64,000 nucleotides of DNA from Clostridia bacterium (GCA_017416485.1 JAFQCH010000007.1:1-64000); one strand, 5' to 3'. Positions 52,347-61,284 are shown, counted from the first letter of the stretch. Notes: generated from the sequence alone by a model not told the origin. A program made the numbers and translations.

Positions 52347-54755
52347 ATGAGCTACGATTTTAAAACAAGTGAAGCCAAATGGCAAAAACGCTGGGAAGAA
52401 GCAAAAATCTTTGAAGCGCAGGACGATTTTTCAAAACCTAAATTCTACGGCCTTGTGGAATTTCCCTATCCCTCGGGTGCAGGTATGCACGTCGGCCACA
52501 TCAAGGCCTATTCCGGGCTTGAGGTCGTTTCCCGCAAGAGAAGAATGGAAGGCTACAACGTTCTGTTTCCCATCGGCTTTGATGCATTCGGTCTTCCCAC
52601 CGAAAACTCTGCCATCAAGTTCAACACCCACCCCAGAATTCTGACCGATCAGAACATTGAAAAGTTCACAAGCCAGCTCAAGCGTGTCGGCTTTTCCTTT
52701 GACTGGACCCGCACCGTCGATACAACCGATGAAGATTACTACCGCTGGACCCAGCACATCTTCCTAGAAATGTTCAAAAAGGGTCTTGTGTTCCGTGACA
52801 CAGCCCTCGTAAACTATTGCCCGCATTGCAAGGTCGTTCTTTCCAACGAAGACTCGCAGGGCGGCAAGTGCGACATCTGCCACTCCGACATCGTGCAGAA
52901 GTCCAAGGATGTCTGGTATCTGCGCATCACAAAGTATGCCGACAGACTGCTCACGGGACTTGAATCGGTCGATTATCTGCCGCAGATCAAGCAGCAGCAG
53001 GTGAACTGGATCGGCAAATCCACGGGTGCTTTTGTCAACTTCTCTGTCAAGGGCGGCGATGAAGGTGAAACACTGCGCATCTACACCACAAGACCCGACA
53101 CCCTCTTCGGTGTCACCTTCATGGTCATTGCTCCCGAGCATCCCATGATCGAAAAATACAGAGATCAGATCAAAAACATTGCAGAGCTTGACGCATACAA
53201 GGAAGAATGCGCCAAAAAGACCGAGTTCCAGAGAACCCAGCTTGTCAAGGAAAAGACGGGTGTCTGCATCGACGGCATCTGCGGCATCAACCCCGTAAAC
53301 GGCAAGGAAATTCCCATTTACACCGCAGACTATGTTATGATGGGCTACGGCACAGGTGCCATTATGGCAGTGCCCGCACATGATGAACGCGACTATGACT
53401 TTGCAAAGAAGTTCGGCATTGACATCATCGAAGTCATCAAGGGCGGCAACATTGAAGAAGCCGCTTACACGGGTGACGGTGACATGGTTAACTCCGATTT
53501 CCTCAACGGCTTTACCAATAAAAAGGATTCCATCAAAAAGATGATCGAAGTCCTTGAAGCAAAGGGCATCGGTGAAGAAGGCGTGCAGTACAAGATGAAG
53601 GACTGGGCATTCAACCGCCAGCGTTACTGGGGCGAACCCATCCCGATCGTGCACTGTGCAAAGTGCGGCATGGTGGCTGTTCCCGAAGAAGAACTGCCGC
53701 TGCGTCTTCCCGAGGTTGAAAACTTTGAACCCGGTGAAGGCGGCGAAAGCCCCCTTGCCAAGATCGACTCCTTCGTCAACTGCAAGTGCCCGCAGTGCGG
53801 CGGCGATGCAAAACGCGAAACCGATACCATGCCCCAGTGGGCAGGCTCGTCCTGGTACTTCCTGCGCTATATCGATCCGCACAACGACAAGGCATTGGCA
53901 GATCCCGAAAAGCTGAACTACTGGATGCCTGTTGACTGGTACAACGGCGGTATGGAACACGTTACCCGCCACATGATCTATTCCCGTTTCTGGCATAAAT
54001 TCCTGTTCGATATCGGCGAAGTCAACACGGATGAGCCTTATGCAAAGAGAACCGCACAGGGCCTTATTCTTGGTCCCGACGGCGAAAAGATGTCCAAATC
54101 CAGAGGCAATACCGTTGACCCCAACGAGGTTATTGACGGCTTCGGTGCAGACGTTCTGCGTACATACATCCTCTTTATGGGCGACTACGGTGCGGCAACA
54201 CCCTGGTCCGACAGCTCCGTCAAGGGATGCAAGCGATTCATCGACAGAATTGCCGACCTTGTGAACATGGTCAACGGCGAGGGTGCAACCCCTGCTCTCG
54301 AAAGTGCCTTCCACCGCACCGTCAAGAAGGTCACCGAAGATATTGAAAGCATGAAGTTCAACACGGCAATCGCCGCTATGATGACACTTCTCAATCAGAT
54401 CTACGAAGTCAAGACCCTCACCAAGGACGAGCTTTACACCTTCATCCGCATCCTTTGCCCCTTTGCACCGCACGTTGCCGAAGAAATCAACGAACAGCTT
54501 GGCAGCACCGAGCTGCTCAGCCTTGCCCAGTGGCCGACATGGGACGAAGCAAAGTGCAAGGACGATGTTGTTGAAATCGTTGTGCAGATCAACGGCAAAA
54601 TCCGTGCCCGTCTGAACATTGCCGCCGACGCAGAAGCTGCCGATGCGATTGCACTCGCAAAAGAACAGCCCGCCGTGCAGGAAGCAATTGCAGGCAAAAC
54701 CGTTGTCAAGGAACTGTATGTCAAGGGCAAGCTCGTCAACATTGTTGTAAAATAA
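52347..54755 (+). CDS. leuS: Leucyl-tRNA synthetase
   Basis: The 802-residue class I synthetase charges tRNA-Leu. It has the HIGH-type motif HVGH at 48-51, an editing (CP1) insertion with TTRPDTLFGVTFMVIAPEH and GTGAIMAVPAHDERD, Cys-rich zinc stretches (CPHCK, CPQCGGD), and KMSKSRG from 581. Conserved TMPQWAGSSWYFLRYIDP is present. The length is usual. No T-box lies upstream, as the gap to rsfS is only 20 bp. It is the last gene of the long operon and is followed by a terminator. Confidence 0.98.
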   Translation: MSYDFKTSEAKWQKRWEEAKIFEAQDDFSKPKFYGLVEFPYPSGAGMHVGHIKAYSGLEVVSRKRRMEGYNVLFPIGFDAFGLPTENSAIKFNTHPRILTDQNIEKFTSQLKRVGFSFDWTRTVDTTDEDYYRWTQHIFLEMFKKGLVFRDTALVNYCPHCKVVLSNEDSQGGKCDICHSDIVQKSKDVWYLRITKYADRLLTGLESVDYLPQIKQQQVNWIGKSTGAFVNFSVKGGDEGETLRIYTTRPDTLFGVTFMVIAPEHPMIEKYRDQIKNIAELDAYKEECAKKTEFQRTQLVKEKTGVCIDGICGINPVNGKEIPIYTADYVMMGYGTGAIMAVPAHDERDYDFAKKFGIDIIEVIKGGNIEEAAYTGDGDMVNSDFLNGFTNKKDSIKKMIEVLEAKGIGEEGVQYKMKDWAFNRQRYWGEPIPIVHCAKCGMVAVPEEELPLRLPEVENFEPGEGGESPLAKIDSFVNCKCPQCGGDAKRETDTMPQWAGSSWYFLRYIDPHNDKALADPEKLNYWMPVDWYNGGMEHVTRHMIYSRFWHKFLFDIGEVNTDEPYAKRTAQGLILGPDGEKMSKSRGNTVDPNEVIDGFGADVLRTYILFMGDYGAATPWSDSSVKGCKRFIDRIADLVNMVNGEGATPALESAFHRTVKKVTEDIESMKFNTAIAAMMTLLNQIYEVKTLTKDELYTFIRILCPFAPHVAEEINEQLGSTELLSLAQWPTWDEAKCKDDVVEIVVQINGKIRARLNIAADAEAADAIALAKEQPAVQEAIAGKTVVKELYVKGKLVNIVVK

Positions 54756-54763
54756 GTTAAAAC

Positions 54764-54801
54764 AAAAGTGCTTTCATCGCATTTTGGTGAAGGCACTTTT
54801 T
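54764..54801 (+). terminator. Terminator of the leuS operon (AGTGC family copy 1)
   Basis: AAAAGTGCTTTCA and TGAAGGCACTTTTT pair around a CGCATTTTGG loop and end in T5. It is the first of five related terminators in the last 10 kb of the window. Confidence 0.88.
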
Positions 54802-54844
54802 GCATTTTCAATTCAGATGAATTGTTCGGAAAGGGGATATTCTG

Positions 54845-55855
54845 ATGATTGATATTCATGAAGTAATTACCTCTCCCTGTGCTTTAGCCAATCGATATAT
54901 TGTAAGGGATGGTTTTGTTTTTACTTCCATCACACATCCCGCAAATGTATTTGATACCATTGTAATGAAAGATCCGTCCGATGCGCCTTGTTTCTCGTCA
55001 GGCATAATCGCATCCTCGTACAGTTTGCAAGAACAGATTGATTTCATAAATGCACACAAACTTGAAAAAGCTTTCATAATAGCTGAAAATATCGATTTTA
55101 TTACAAACTGTCCGACTCTGAAACATTTGCGCATTATTCCGCCTGATGATTGCGGCAACAATTTTGATTATTCCCCATTGTATAGTATGCCGCAAATAAA
55201 AAGCATACAATGTGCAACTGTTTATGGAAGAAAAGAAGAGTTTTGCACGCAGATTGATTGTGCTGCGATCAATGGACTTGAAAGTGTACATGTAACAAAT
55301 GACGGCTATAAAAATTATAATACGGTTGAAACATTGAAAAGTCTTGGCTTGACCGGTTATAAAAAAACAGATCTTTCCGAAGCATTCAACAGCTCTCTTT
55401 TAGATATGCTTTCAATCTTTCAGAGCAAAACAGAAACGTTGGAAGGAATACAAAAGTCACCGAAACTGCAATGTTTATATTTGCATTATAACCGTTCATT
55501 GCGGGATATCAGTGCTTTGAAAAAAGTGAAAAATACACTCAGAGTACTACGGATTGATCACTGTCCGAAAATTGAAGACTTTTCGGTTTTGCGAGAGCTG
55601 GAAAATTTAGAATTGCTTGAACTTACGGGAGAGAATGTCTTGCCCGATTTGCATTTTCTTAAAAATATGAAGAATCTCAAGACATTCATATTCACTGTGA
55701 ATGTGGCAGACGGAGATTTGTCTCCCTGTCTGGATTTGTCTTATGTTTATGCAGGAAAAAACAGAAAACATTATAACCTTAAAAACAAAGATCTGCCCAA
55801 AGGGCAATATATTCGCGGAAACGAAAACATTGAACTATGGCGCAGACTGAATTAG
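54845..55855 (+). CDS. Leucine-rich-repeat-like protein
   Basis: The 336-residue protein shows irregular leucine-rich-like units, for example LQCLYLHYNRSLRDISALKK, LRVLRIDHCPKIEDFSVLRE and LELLELTG, with 22-24 residues each. The N-terminal 130 residues have no recognised domain, and there is no signal peptide. The DNA is visibly AT-richer than in leuS and codons such as ATA, TTA and AAA are frequent, suggesting transfer. Cytoplasmic LRR proteins of this kind can be immunity proteins or ligand-binding domains; I cannot tell which. It begins an AT-rich island that continues with an ATPase gene. AAAGGGG lies upstream of the ATG. Confidence 0.7.
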   Translation: MIDIHEVITSPCALANRYIVRDGFVFTSITHPANVFDTIVMKDPSDAPCFSSGIIASSYSLQEQIDFINAHKLEKAFIIAENIDFITNCPTLKHLRIIPPDDCGNNFDYSPLYSMPQIKSIQCATVYGRKEEFCTQIDCAAINGLESVHVTNDGYKNYNTVETLKSLGLTGYKKTDLSEAFNSSLLDMLSIFQSKTETLEGIQKSPKLQCLYLHYNRSLRDISALKKVKNTLRVLRIDHCPKIEDFSVLRELENLELLELTGENVLPDLHFLKNMKNLKTFIFTVNVADGDLSPCLDLSYVYAGKNRKHYNLKNKDLPKGQYIRGNENIELWRRLN

Positions 55856-55928
55856 TCCGATCAGGGGATGTGCAGTGATGGAACACCCGGGTCATCGCGA
55901 AGCTGTATTTTAACTTTTATGAAAAACT

Positions 55929-55968
55929 AAAAAAGTGCTTTCACCGTGTTTGGTGAGAGCACTTTTTT
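55929..55968. terminator. Terminator (AGTGC family copy 2)
   Basis: AAAAAAGTGCTTTCACC and GGTGAGAGCACTTTTTT pair around a GTGTTT loop, with A- and T-runs that make it usable on both strands. Confidence 0.9.
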
Positions 55969-55975
55969 CAGGGAT

Positions 55976-56125
55976 TATTCCTGATTTTGGGGAAGTGTAA
56001 TTTCTCCGTGTTCTTCTTCAAACTGACGCATACATTGGCGGATCAGATGCAGAATCTGCCCGTTTGCAAATCGTCCTTTTTAGTTAATATCTTCGTTGAG
56101 ATTCTATTATCCCGTTTCATGTTTT
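55976..56125 (-). pseudogene. Decayed coding fragment
   Basis: On minus, one short frame ends in a coherent segment, GQILHLIRQCMRQFEEEHGE, followed by ITLPQNQE and a stop, which looks like the C-terminus of a helical protein. The part upstream is in another frame and interrupted. I infer a gene remnant cut down by deletion, in keeping with the neighbouring repeats. The parent family is not recognised. The rest of the 55856-56185 gap holds a terminator and one of two flanking repeats. Confidence 0.35.
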
Positions 56126-56145
56126 TTTGTAGTGACAATGGATTG

Positions 56146-56185
56146 CACTTCCCAAAATCAATAAATTTTCATTTTTGGGAAGTAA
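56146..56185. repeat. 40-bp direct repeat, left copy, flanking the ATPase gene
   Basis: A 40-bp sequence identical to 57414-57453 and in the same orientation. It begins CACTTCCCAAAATC and ends TTTTGGGAAGTAA, so each copy is also an imperfect hairpin (ACTTCCCAAAA with TTTTGGGAAGT). It abuts the stop codon of the ATPase gene. Confidence 0.92.
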
Positions 56186-57379
56186 CTACTTGTTTAACAG
56201 CCAATCTGCCACATCTATAATCTGAATCCCCTCATATTGATACTTTGGGTTTCTTGTCCGCGCTATCACCATTTTCGGATAAGCATCTTTAATGCTGAGC
56301 AAAGGATCTGTTTCTCGCTTAAAGGTTTCAGGATGGGTTATATTGTCCGAAACCTGAATATAAATTTTTTCGTTTCTTTTTAAAGCAACAAAGTCAATCT
56401 CTTTTTTATATAAGACACCGACATATACTTCATAGCCACGTCTGAGTAATTCCATAGCAACTATATTTTCAATCACTCTGCCGTTGTCTGCGTTTTTGGT
56501 TCCGAGCTTTGCATAGCGGAAGGTATGGTCGCTCAAATAATACTTATCGTTGGAAGTAAGATATTTTTTTCCTTTGATATCGTACCTGTTGAACTTATAA
56601 AAAGCGAAAGCATTGCAAAGAAATTGCAGATAATTACCAACCGTTTTATGATTGACTTTATCCTTGTTTGACGTAAGCGTATCCGTAATGCTTCTTGCCG
56701 AGGTTAGGTTGGATACATTATCCATAAGAAATTGAGAAATTCTATCCATCAAAGCGGGGTTTTTGATTTTATACTTTTGCCGTATATCTCTTAAAATCAA
56801 GGTGTCGAAAACGTTTTCGATATAATCGTATTTATCTTCCTGTTCCTTATACAGATAAGAGCCTGCCATACCGCCCTCAAGCATGTAGTTATCAAATGCG
56901 GTATATTTGTCTGTCAATTCAAAGTAGTGAACATACTCGGCAAAGGAGAACGGATATACTCTGATTTCAAATGTCCGTCCGGTAAACAAGGTTGCCAGGT
57001 CTGAACTGAGCAAAAAGGCATTGGAACCCGTGATGTAAATATCGTACATCTCGGTTGCGTGCAGGTTGTTTACGCACAACTCAAAGTTATTGCACATTTG
57101 AATTTCATCAATGAGAACAAAATTGTCCTTGCCTTCTGCATAATTGGCTTCAATATATTCATTAAGGGCCTTGTATTCTTTCAGACTGTCATATTTAGAC
57201 AGATTAAAGTTGATATGAATAATATTGGATTCTGAAATATTTTCCTGCACATAGGCTTTGAATGCTTCCAACAGCTTGGATTTACCCGAGCGCCGCACTC
57301 CCGTCAGAACTTTAATATCGGGTGTGCCGATAACACCAATCAATTTATTTAAGTATTGTTTTCTTTCAATCAGCTTCAC
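56186..57379 (-). CDS. AAA ATPase with a DUF4143-like C-terminal domain
   Basis: The 397-residue protein has an AAA domain with P-loop TGVRRSGKS at 26-34 and Walker B FVLIDEIQMC (about 87-96). A middle sensor region contains YITGSNAFLLSSDLATLF. A C-terminal part (about 190-397) has KEIDFVALKRNEKIYIQVSD, the DUF4143 signature, which resembles a restriction-endonuclease fold (D...Q-x-S). Members are widespread, accessory, and often thought to be selfish or defensive, but the activity is not known. No transmembrane helix is present. It is flanked by two identical 40-bp repeats and its DNA is AT-rich, pointing to horizontal gain. Confidence 0.88.
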   Translation of the reverse strand: MKLIERKQYLNKLIGVIGTPDIKVLTGVRRSGKSKLLEAFKAYVQENISESNIIHINFNLSKYDSLKEYKALNEYIEANYAEGKDNFVLIDEIQMCNNFELCVNNLHATEMYDIYITGSNAFLLSSDLATLFTGRTFEIRVYPFSFAEYVHYFELTDKYTAFDNYMLEGGMAGSYLYKEQEDKYDYIENVFDTLILRDIRQKYKIKNPALMDRISQFLMDNVSNLTSARSITDTLTSNKDKVNHKTVGNYLQFLCNAFAFYKFNRYDIKGKKYLTSNDKYYLSDHTFRYAKLGTKNADNGRVIENIVAMELLRRGYEVYVGVLYKKEIDFVALKRNEKIYIQVSDNITHPETFKRETDPLLSIKDAYPKMVIARTRNPKYQYEGIQIIDVADWLLNK

Positions 57380-57413
57380 GCAAAAACACCTCGTAAGGGT
57401 ATTATACTACATT

Positions 57414-57453
57414 CACTTCCCAAAATCAATAAATTTTCATTTTTGGGAAGTAA
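57414..57453. repeat. 40-bp direct repeat, right copy, flanking the ATPase gene
   Basis: Identical over 40 bp to 56146-56185 and in the same direction. It lies 34 bp upstream of the ATPase start codon, so the gene and its promoter are enclosed by the two copies. Bases beyond the 40 bp do not match. Confidence 0.92.
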
Positions 57454-57524
57454 GTTTTTGCGAAAGTGCAAAAATAACTGAAAATCAACCATGGAACAAT
57501 AGAGTCATTCCCCTGATTCAGGAA

Positions 57525-57565
57525 TAAAAAAAGTGCTTTCACCTTTTTCGGTGAGAGCACTTTTT
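57525..57565. terminator. Terminator (AGTGC family copy 3)
   Basis: AAAAAAAGTGCTTTCACC and GGTGAGAGCACTTTTT pair around a TTTTTC loop. It ends the minus-strand small membrane protein gene at 57571-57933 and blocks read-through on plus. Confidence 0.9.
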
Positions 57566-57570
57566 GAGTT

Positions 57571-57933
57571 TTAATGCATATTTGCCGCATCGACACCGAT
57601 GACGTGATCATTTGCGAATGTCACGCTGACATATCGGTGCACGGATTTGTTTTTGGCGATTGTGTGACCTGCAAATTTAAACCGCGTAACAGGGGTATCG
57701 TGATACCATTCATATTTTACTTTTCCGTCTTGTAGCTGTCGCTTGCGGTTGGGTCTTCCGAGCAGCCGGATGACCTCCTTGCTTGTCTGTCCGATTCGCA
57801 CACTTCTGTAATTTTTCATCTTGCGGCTTTTTGAAGCCATCCTGAAAACAAGATAAAACCACAACAGTGTTGCAAGTGCAATAATCAGAATCATCACTTC
57901 GCGGGGAATACTGTTCAGAAATTCAAGCATCAA
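57571..57933 (-). CDS. Small membrane-anchored protein, SmpA/OmlA-like domain
   Basis: The 120-residue product has one N-terminal hydrophobic helix (about 13-32), a basic stretch (SKSRKMKNYRS) and a C-terminal domain whose start, VRIGQTSKEVIRLLGRPNRK, follows the pattern (G-x-[ST]-x2-V-x2-hLG-x-P) seen in the BamE/SmpA-type fold. The rest, YEWYHDTPVTRF and VSVTFANDHVIGVD, fits the same beta-rich domain. In Gram-positive cells such domains are not BAM components; the role here is unknown. The ribosome site is GGAGGTGG. It is a single gene ended by the terminator at 57525-57565. Confidence 0.72.
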   Translation of the reverse strand: MMLEFLNSIPREVMILIIALATLLWFYLVFRMASKSRKMKNYRSVRIGQTSKEVIRLLGRPNRKRQLQDGKVKYEWYHDTPVTRFKFAGHTIAKNKSVHRYVSVTFANDHVIGVDAANMH

Positions 57934-58030
57934 ACCACCTCCAGCAGGAAAATATAATTAAAGTATACAGGAGTCATTCGTTTTTTGCAAGGTGTATTTT
58001 CTGCTTTTGAAGGTTTGTAGTGACATTGTG

Positions 58031-58060
58031 TTGCTATTTGAACGGCTTTTAATGTATAAT
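58031..58060 (+). promoter_or_regulatory. Probable promoter of the beta-helix gene
   Basis: TTGCTA (58031-58036), 18 bp, TATAAT (58055-58060), 40 bp before the start codon. Confidence 0.5.
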
Positions 58061-58099
58061 AGATATAAATATAATTGCAGATTCTCCATGGTGACAATT

Positions 58100-59632
58100 A
58101 TGAAAAATCTTGATAAAAATACTGTTTTTGAAAGCAACAATACTTACCTTTGTTCTTCTTGTGAACTGCTTTTTACCCTTGCCGATACGCAGCGTGTGAC
58201 GGATGAAAAATACCTCACCGTGCATGAGGGTGCCGTCTATATTGATGTTGCGTTTTTCCTGCAGGGACTTCGCAATGTCGTGCTCGATTTCGGCGGTGCG
58301 GTGTTGCGGCTTCGCGGTCGGATTCAGCCGTTTCTGCTTGACGAATGCGAAAATGTGACCATCCGCAATGTCACCGTGGAGTATGAGCGCTCGCTGTTTA
58401 CCGAGCTTGATGTGGTGCGCAATACGCGGGATACCCTTGTTGTGCGGCAAAAGAAAAAATTCCCCTGCCGTGTGGAAAACGGTCATTTTATTCCCTTTGG
58501 TGAAGATTATGAGGACCGTGACCTTTACAAAAAGGGTTGTATGTTTATTCAAGCTTTTCACAGGCAAAGCGGTGCAGGCATGGGACTGGATGTGATTTAT
58601 CTCGGTGAAAATATCATCCCTGAGGATTCACCGCCCGCAAGCAATATCAAGCATGTGAAAGTAAAAGAAGACGGTGAGAATTTTGTGCTGTACGGGGCAT
58701 TTCCGTCGCATTGGGATGAAAACACCGTCATTGCGCTCGAGCATGAAAACCGCTTCAAGTCGAGCGCTGCCGTGTTGCACTGCAAGGATGTGCTTGTTGA
58801 AAATTACCGCATTCTCAACGGCTGCGGCATGGGGATTTTCGCACTGTGTACCGAAAACATCCGCCTTGACAGCTATAAGCTGTATCGGGATGAAAAATCC
58901 CACGGCATTGTCACCAACTCTGCGGACGGTGTGCATTTTGTTGCCTGCAAAGGCATGGTGCACATGGAAAACTGCATTTTTGAGGGTATGATTGACGATG
59001 CACTGAACATCCATTCCAATTTTTATTCCACTGTTTCCGGTAAGGGCAACACCCTTGTGGCAGAAAGAAGTCAGGCAAGCCATGCACTGAATGCATATTC
59101 GCAGGTTTTTCATGCAGGGGACACCATTGCCGTTTACAACGGACACACCATGGAGGAAAAAGCACGCTTTGTCCTGCGAAAAGTGAAAATCACAGACCGT
59201 TGGACGGTACAGCTTGAAACAGACTCGACAGCAGACTTTATAGCAGCCGATGACCTGATTGAAAACATTTCAACCAATCCCGAAATTTTGATCCGCAACT
59301 GCCGCTTTGGCAAAGCCAACACGCATCTGCGTTTTCAGTCAAGAGGCAAAACGGTGATTGAAAACTGCGAATTTGAATTGCCCGTGTTGCTGACAGGGGA
59401 CATGGACTATTGGTTTGAAGCTTCGCCCGTGCAGGATTTTACATTGCAGAATTGTAATTTCACCACCGAACGGGCAAATGTGCGCATTGAGCCGTCCTTT
59501 ACCCCGACCGGGCAAGCGCCGTTTTATCACCGCAATATAAAAATTCTCAACAACCGCTTTGTCAGTTCCGAGCCGCTTTTGCAGCACGACGCAGACAATG
59601 TTATGTTTGAGGAAAACGAAATTGTTGAATAA
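58100..59632 (+). CDS. Beta-helix protein, GH110-like glycosidase candidate
   Basis: The 510-residue product consists of right-handed parallel beta-helix turns, visible as repeating VLDFGGAVLRLRGRIQPF, ENVTIRNVTVEYE, ILNGCGMGIFALCTENIRL and GIVTNSADGVHFVACKGMV. The segment EGMIDDALNIHSNFY has two adjacent Asp and a His typical of polysaccharide-cleaving beta-helix enzymes. The overall pattern recalls family GH110 (alpha-1,3-galactosidases). There is no signal peptide, so it would act on imported oligosaccharides. The ATG at 58100 is chosen for GGTGA just upstream; an ATG four codons earlier (58088) is an alternative. Family identity is moderate. Confidence 0.7.
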   Translation: MKNLDKNTVFESNNTYLCSSCELLFTLADTQRVTDEKYLTVHEGAVYIDVAFFLQGLRNVVLDFGGAVLRLRGRIQPFLLDECENVTIRNVTVEYERSLFTELDVVRNTRDTLVVRQKKKFPCRVENGHFIPFGEDYEDRDLYKKGCMFIQAFHRQSGAGMGLDVIYLGENIIPEDSPPASNIKHVKVKEDGENFVLYGAFPSHWDENTVIALEHENRFKSSAAVLHCKDVLVENYRILNGCGMGIFALCTENIRLDSYKLYRDEKSHGIVTNSADGVHFVACKGMVHMENCIFEGMIDDALNIHSNFYSTVSGKGNTLVAERSQASHALNAYSQVFHAGDTIAVYNGHTMEEKARFVLRKVKITDRWTVQLETDSTADFIAADDLIENISTNPEILIRNCRFGKANTHLRFQSRGKTVIENCEFELPVLLTGDMDYWFEASPVQDFTLQNCNFTTERANVRIEPSFTPTGQAPFYHRNIKILNNRFVSSEPLLQHDADNVMFEENEIVE

Positions 59633-59633
59633 C

Positions 59634-59672
59634 AAAAAAGTGCTTTCACTGCGGGCAGGTGAGAGCACTTTA
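59634..59672. terminator. Terminator (AGTGC family copy 4)
   Basis: AAAAAAGTGCTTTCAC and GTGAGAGCACTTT pair around a TGCGGGCAG loop; the T-run is shorter (TTTATT) than in the other copies. Confidence 0.8.
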
Positions 59673-59745
59673 TTGCTTAAATTTTTTATGCTCTATTGCA
59701 AAAGCGGAAAATATTTGATATACTGTTATAATGAGGAGGTGTATT

Positions 59746-60513
59746 ATGCTTAAATTCATATCATGGAATGTCAACGGCTTGCGGGCCGTTGTCAGCAAGG
59801 ACATTTTCATTCCCGCTTTCAACGAACTGAATGCGGATTTCTTCTGCCTGCAGGAAACCAAGTTGCAGGAAGGTCAGATTGATCTGCAGTTTGACGGCTA
59901 CACCTCTTACTGGAACTATGCCGAAAAGAAAGGCTATTCGGGCACTGCCATTTTTGCAAAAAAGCCCGCACTGAACGTGACCTACGGACTCGGCATCGAA
60001 GAACACGACAAAGAGGGGAGAGTCATCACCCTCGAATACGAGCACTTTTTCCTTGTAACGGTGTATACCCCCAATGCAAAAGAGGATTTGTCGAGACTTT
60101 CCTACCGTCAGGAATGGGAAGATGCCTTCCGTGCACACATCCTGAAACTCGATGCGCAAAAGCCCGTCATTTTCTGCGGCGACCTGAATGTGGCACACAA
60201 GGAAATTGACCTGAAAAACCCGAAACCCAACCGCGGCAAAGCAGGCTTTACCGACGAAGAAAGAGAAAAATTCACCGTCCTGCTCGCTTCTGGTTTTACC
60301 GACACATTCCGCTGGTTTGAACCCGAAACCACGGGTGCATACTCATGGTGGAGCTACCGCTATAAAGCAAGAGAAAACAATGCGGGATGGAGAATCGACT
60401 ATTTTGTTACCTCTGACAGCCTGCGTGAAAGATTGGCAGGTGCATCCATCCACAACGAAATATTCGGTTCCGACCATTGCCCGGTGGAACTGCTTGTGAA
60501 TATTGATATTTAA
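59746..60513 (+). CDS. exoA: Exodeoxyribonuclease III
   Basis: The 255-residue enzyme repairs abasic and oxidised DNA ends. It is the canonical EEP fold: FISWNVNGLRA at the N-terminus, LQETKLQE (metal Glu), YTPNAKEDLSRL, CGDLNVAHKEID and the C-terminal RIDYFVTSD and GSDHCPVEL. The start at 59746 follows GAGGAGG; an ATG at 59731 lacks a ribosome site. It is followed 18 bp later by plsC, a common neighbour in these bacteria. It is the third EEP-fold protein of the window and the only cytoplasmic one. Confidence 0.96.
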   Translation: MLKFISWNVNGLRAVVSKDIFIPAFNELNADFFCLQETKLQEGQIDLQFDGYTSYWNYAEKKGYSGTAIFAKKPALNVTYGLGIEEHDKEGRVITLEYEHFFLVTVYTPNAKEDLSRLSYRQEWEDAFRAHILKLDAQKPVIFCGDLNVAHKEIDLKNPKPNRGKAGFTDEEREKFTVLLASGFTDTFRWFEPETTGAYSWWSYRYKARENNAGWRIDYFVTSDSLRERLAGASIHNEIFGSDHCPVELLVNIDI

Positions 60514-60531
60514 TTTAGGAGTGAACAAAAC

Positions 60532-61284
60532 ATGACAGCAAAAACGTTCGGCTGGATGGCAGACCTCTGCTTCTGGCTCTTCAAATTCGAAGGTTATTCT
60601 TACAAGGCAAGATCCCTTCGCAAGAAAGATCGCAAGGCATTCGACAAGTATGTGGACAACAAAGTCAATATGCTTTGTGATGCCGTTGAAAAGAAAGCAG
60701 GTTTTACTTACACCATCGAAGGACTTGAAAACATTCCCTCTTCGGGCCCCGTGGTCTATGCCTGCAACCATCAGAGCATTTTTGACACCACCGTTACCGT
60801 GCGTGTTTCCCGCGATCTGCCCGGTTTCATCATGAAGCATCAGCTTCGCATGATTCCGCTGACCAGACTGTGGTTCTCGTTCTTTGACTGTGTTTATGTA
60901 AATCGTAAGGACAAGGATTCTTCGCACAAAGCCTACGAAACCAGCGTCAAGAACCTCAAAAACGGCAGAAGCATGGCAATCTTCATGGAAGGCACCCGCA
61001 GCCGCGACGAAAAACACAAGCTCGGCAAATTCAAGACGGGCGCATTCCGCATGGCAATGGAAGCCGGCGTGCCGCTGGTTCCCGTCATCATCTGCGGCAC
61101 ATCCAAGGCATTTGAAGACACGGGCGAAATCGTATCCTGCATCGGCAAGGTCAAGGTGCTCAAACCCGTTAACATCCCCAAGATGGACTTTGATGATCTG
61201 GAAGACTTCATCAAGGATTTCAGAGAAGACTACGAGGACGAATACGAAGATATTTTTGAGGAAGTTGAAAAACTGAACAAGTAA
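60532..61284 (+). CDS. plsC: 1-acyl-sn-glycerol-3-phosphate acyltransferase
   Basis: The 250-residue enzyme makes phosphatidic acid in phospholipid synthesis. The catalytic NHQSIFD (HX4D) is at 79-85, substrate-binding EGTRSRD follows, and LVPVIICGTSKA matches the family motif IV region. A short hydrophobic N-terminal stretch could sit on the membrane. The C-terminus is acidic and charged (YEDEYEDIFEEVEKLNK). Length is typical. AGGAGTG precedes the ATG, and it probably shares the exoA transcript. Confidence 0.94.
   Translation: MTAKTFGWMADLCFWLFKFEGYSYKARSLRKKDRKAFDKYVDNKVNMLCDAVEKKAGFTYTIEGLENIPSSGPVVYACNHQSIFDTTVTVRVSRDLPGFIMKHQLRMIPLTRLWFSFFDCVYVNRKDKDSSHKAYETSVKNLKNGRSMAIFMEGTRSRDEKHKLGKFKTGAFRMAMEAGVPLVPVIICGTSKAFEDTGEIVSCIGKVKVLKPVNIPKMDFDDLEDFIKDFREDYEDEYEDIFEEVEKLNK

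Noticed and set aside
52764..54473. A 569-codon open frame on minus
   Set aside because: It is antisense to leuS, which is certain by its class I motifs.
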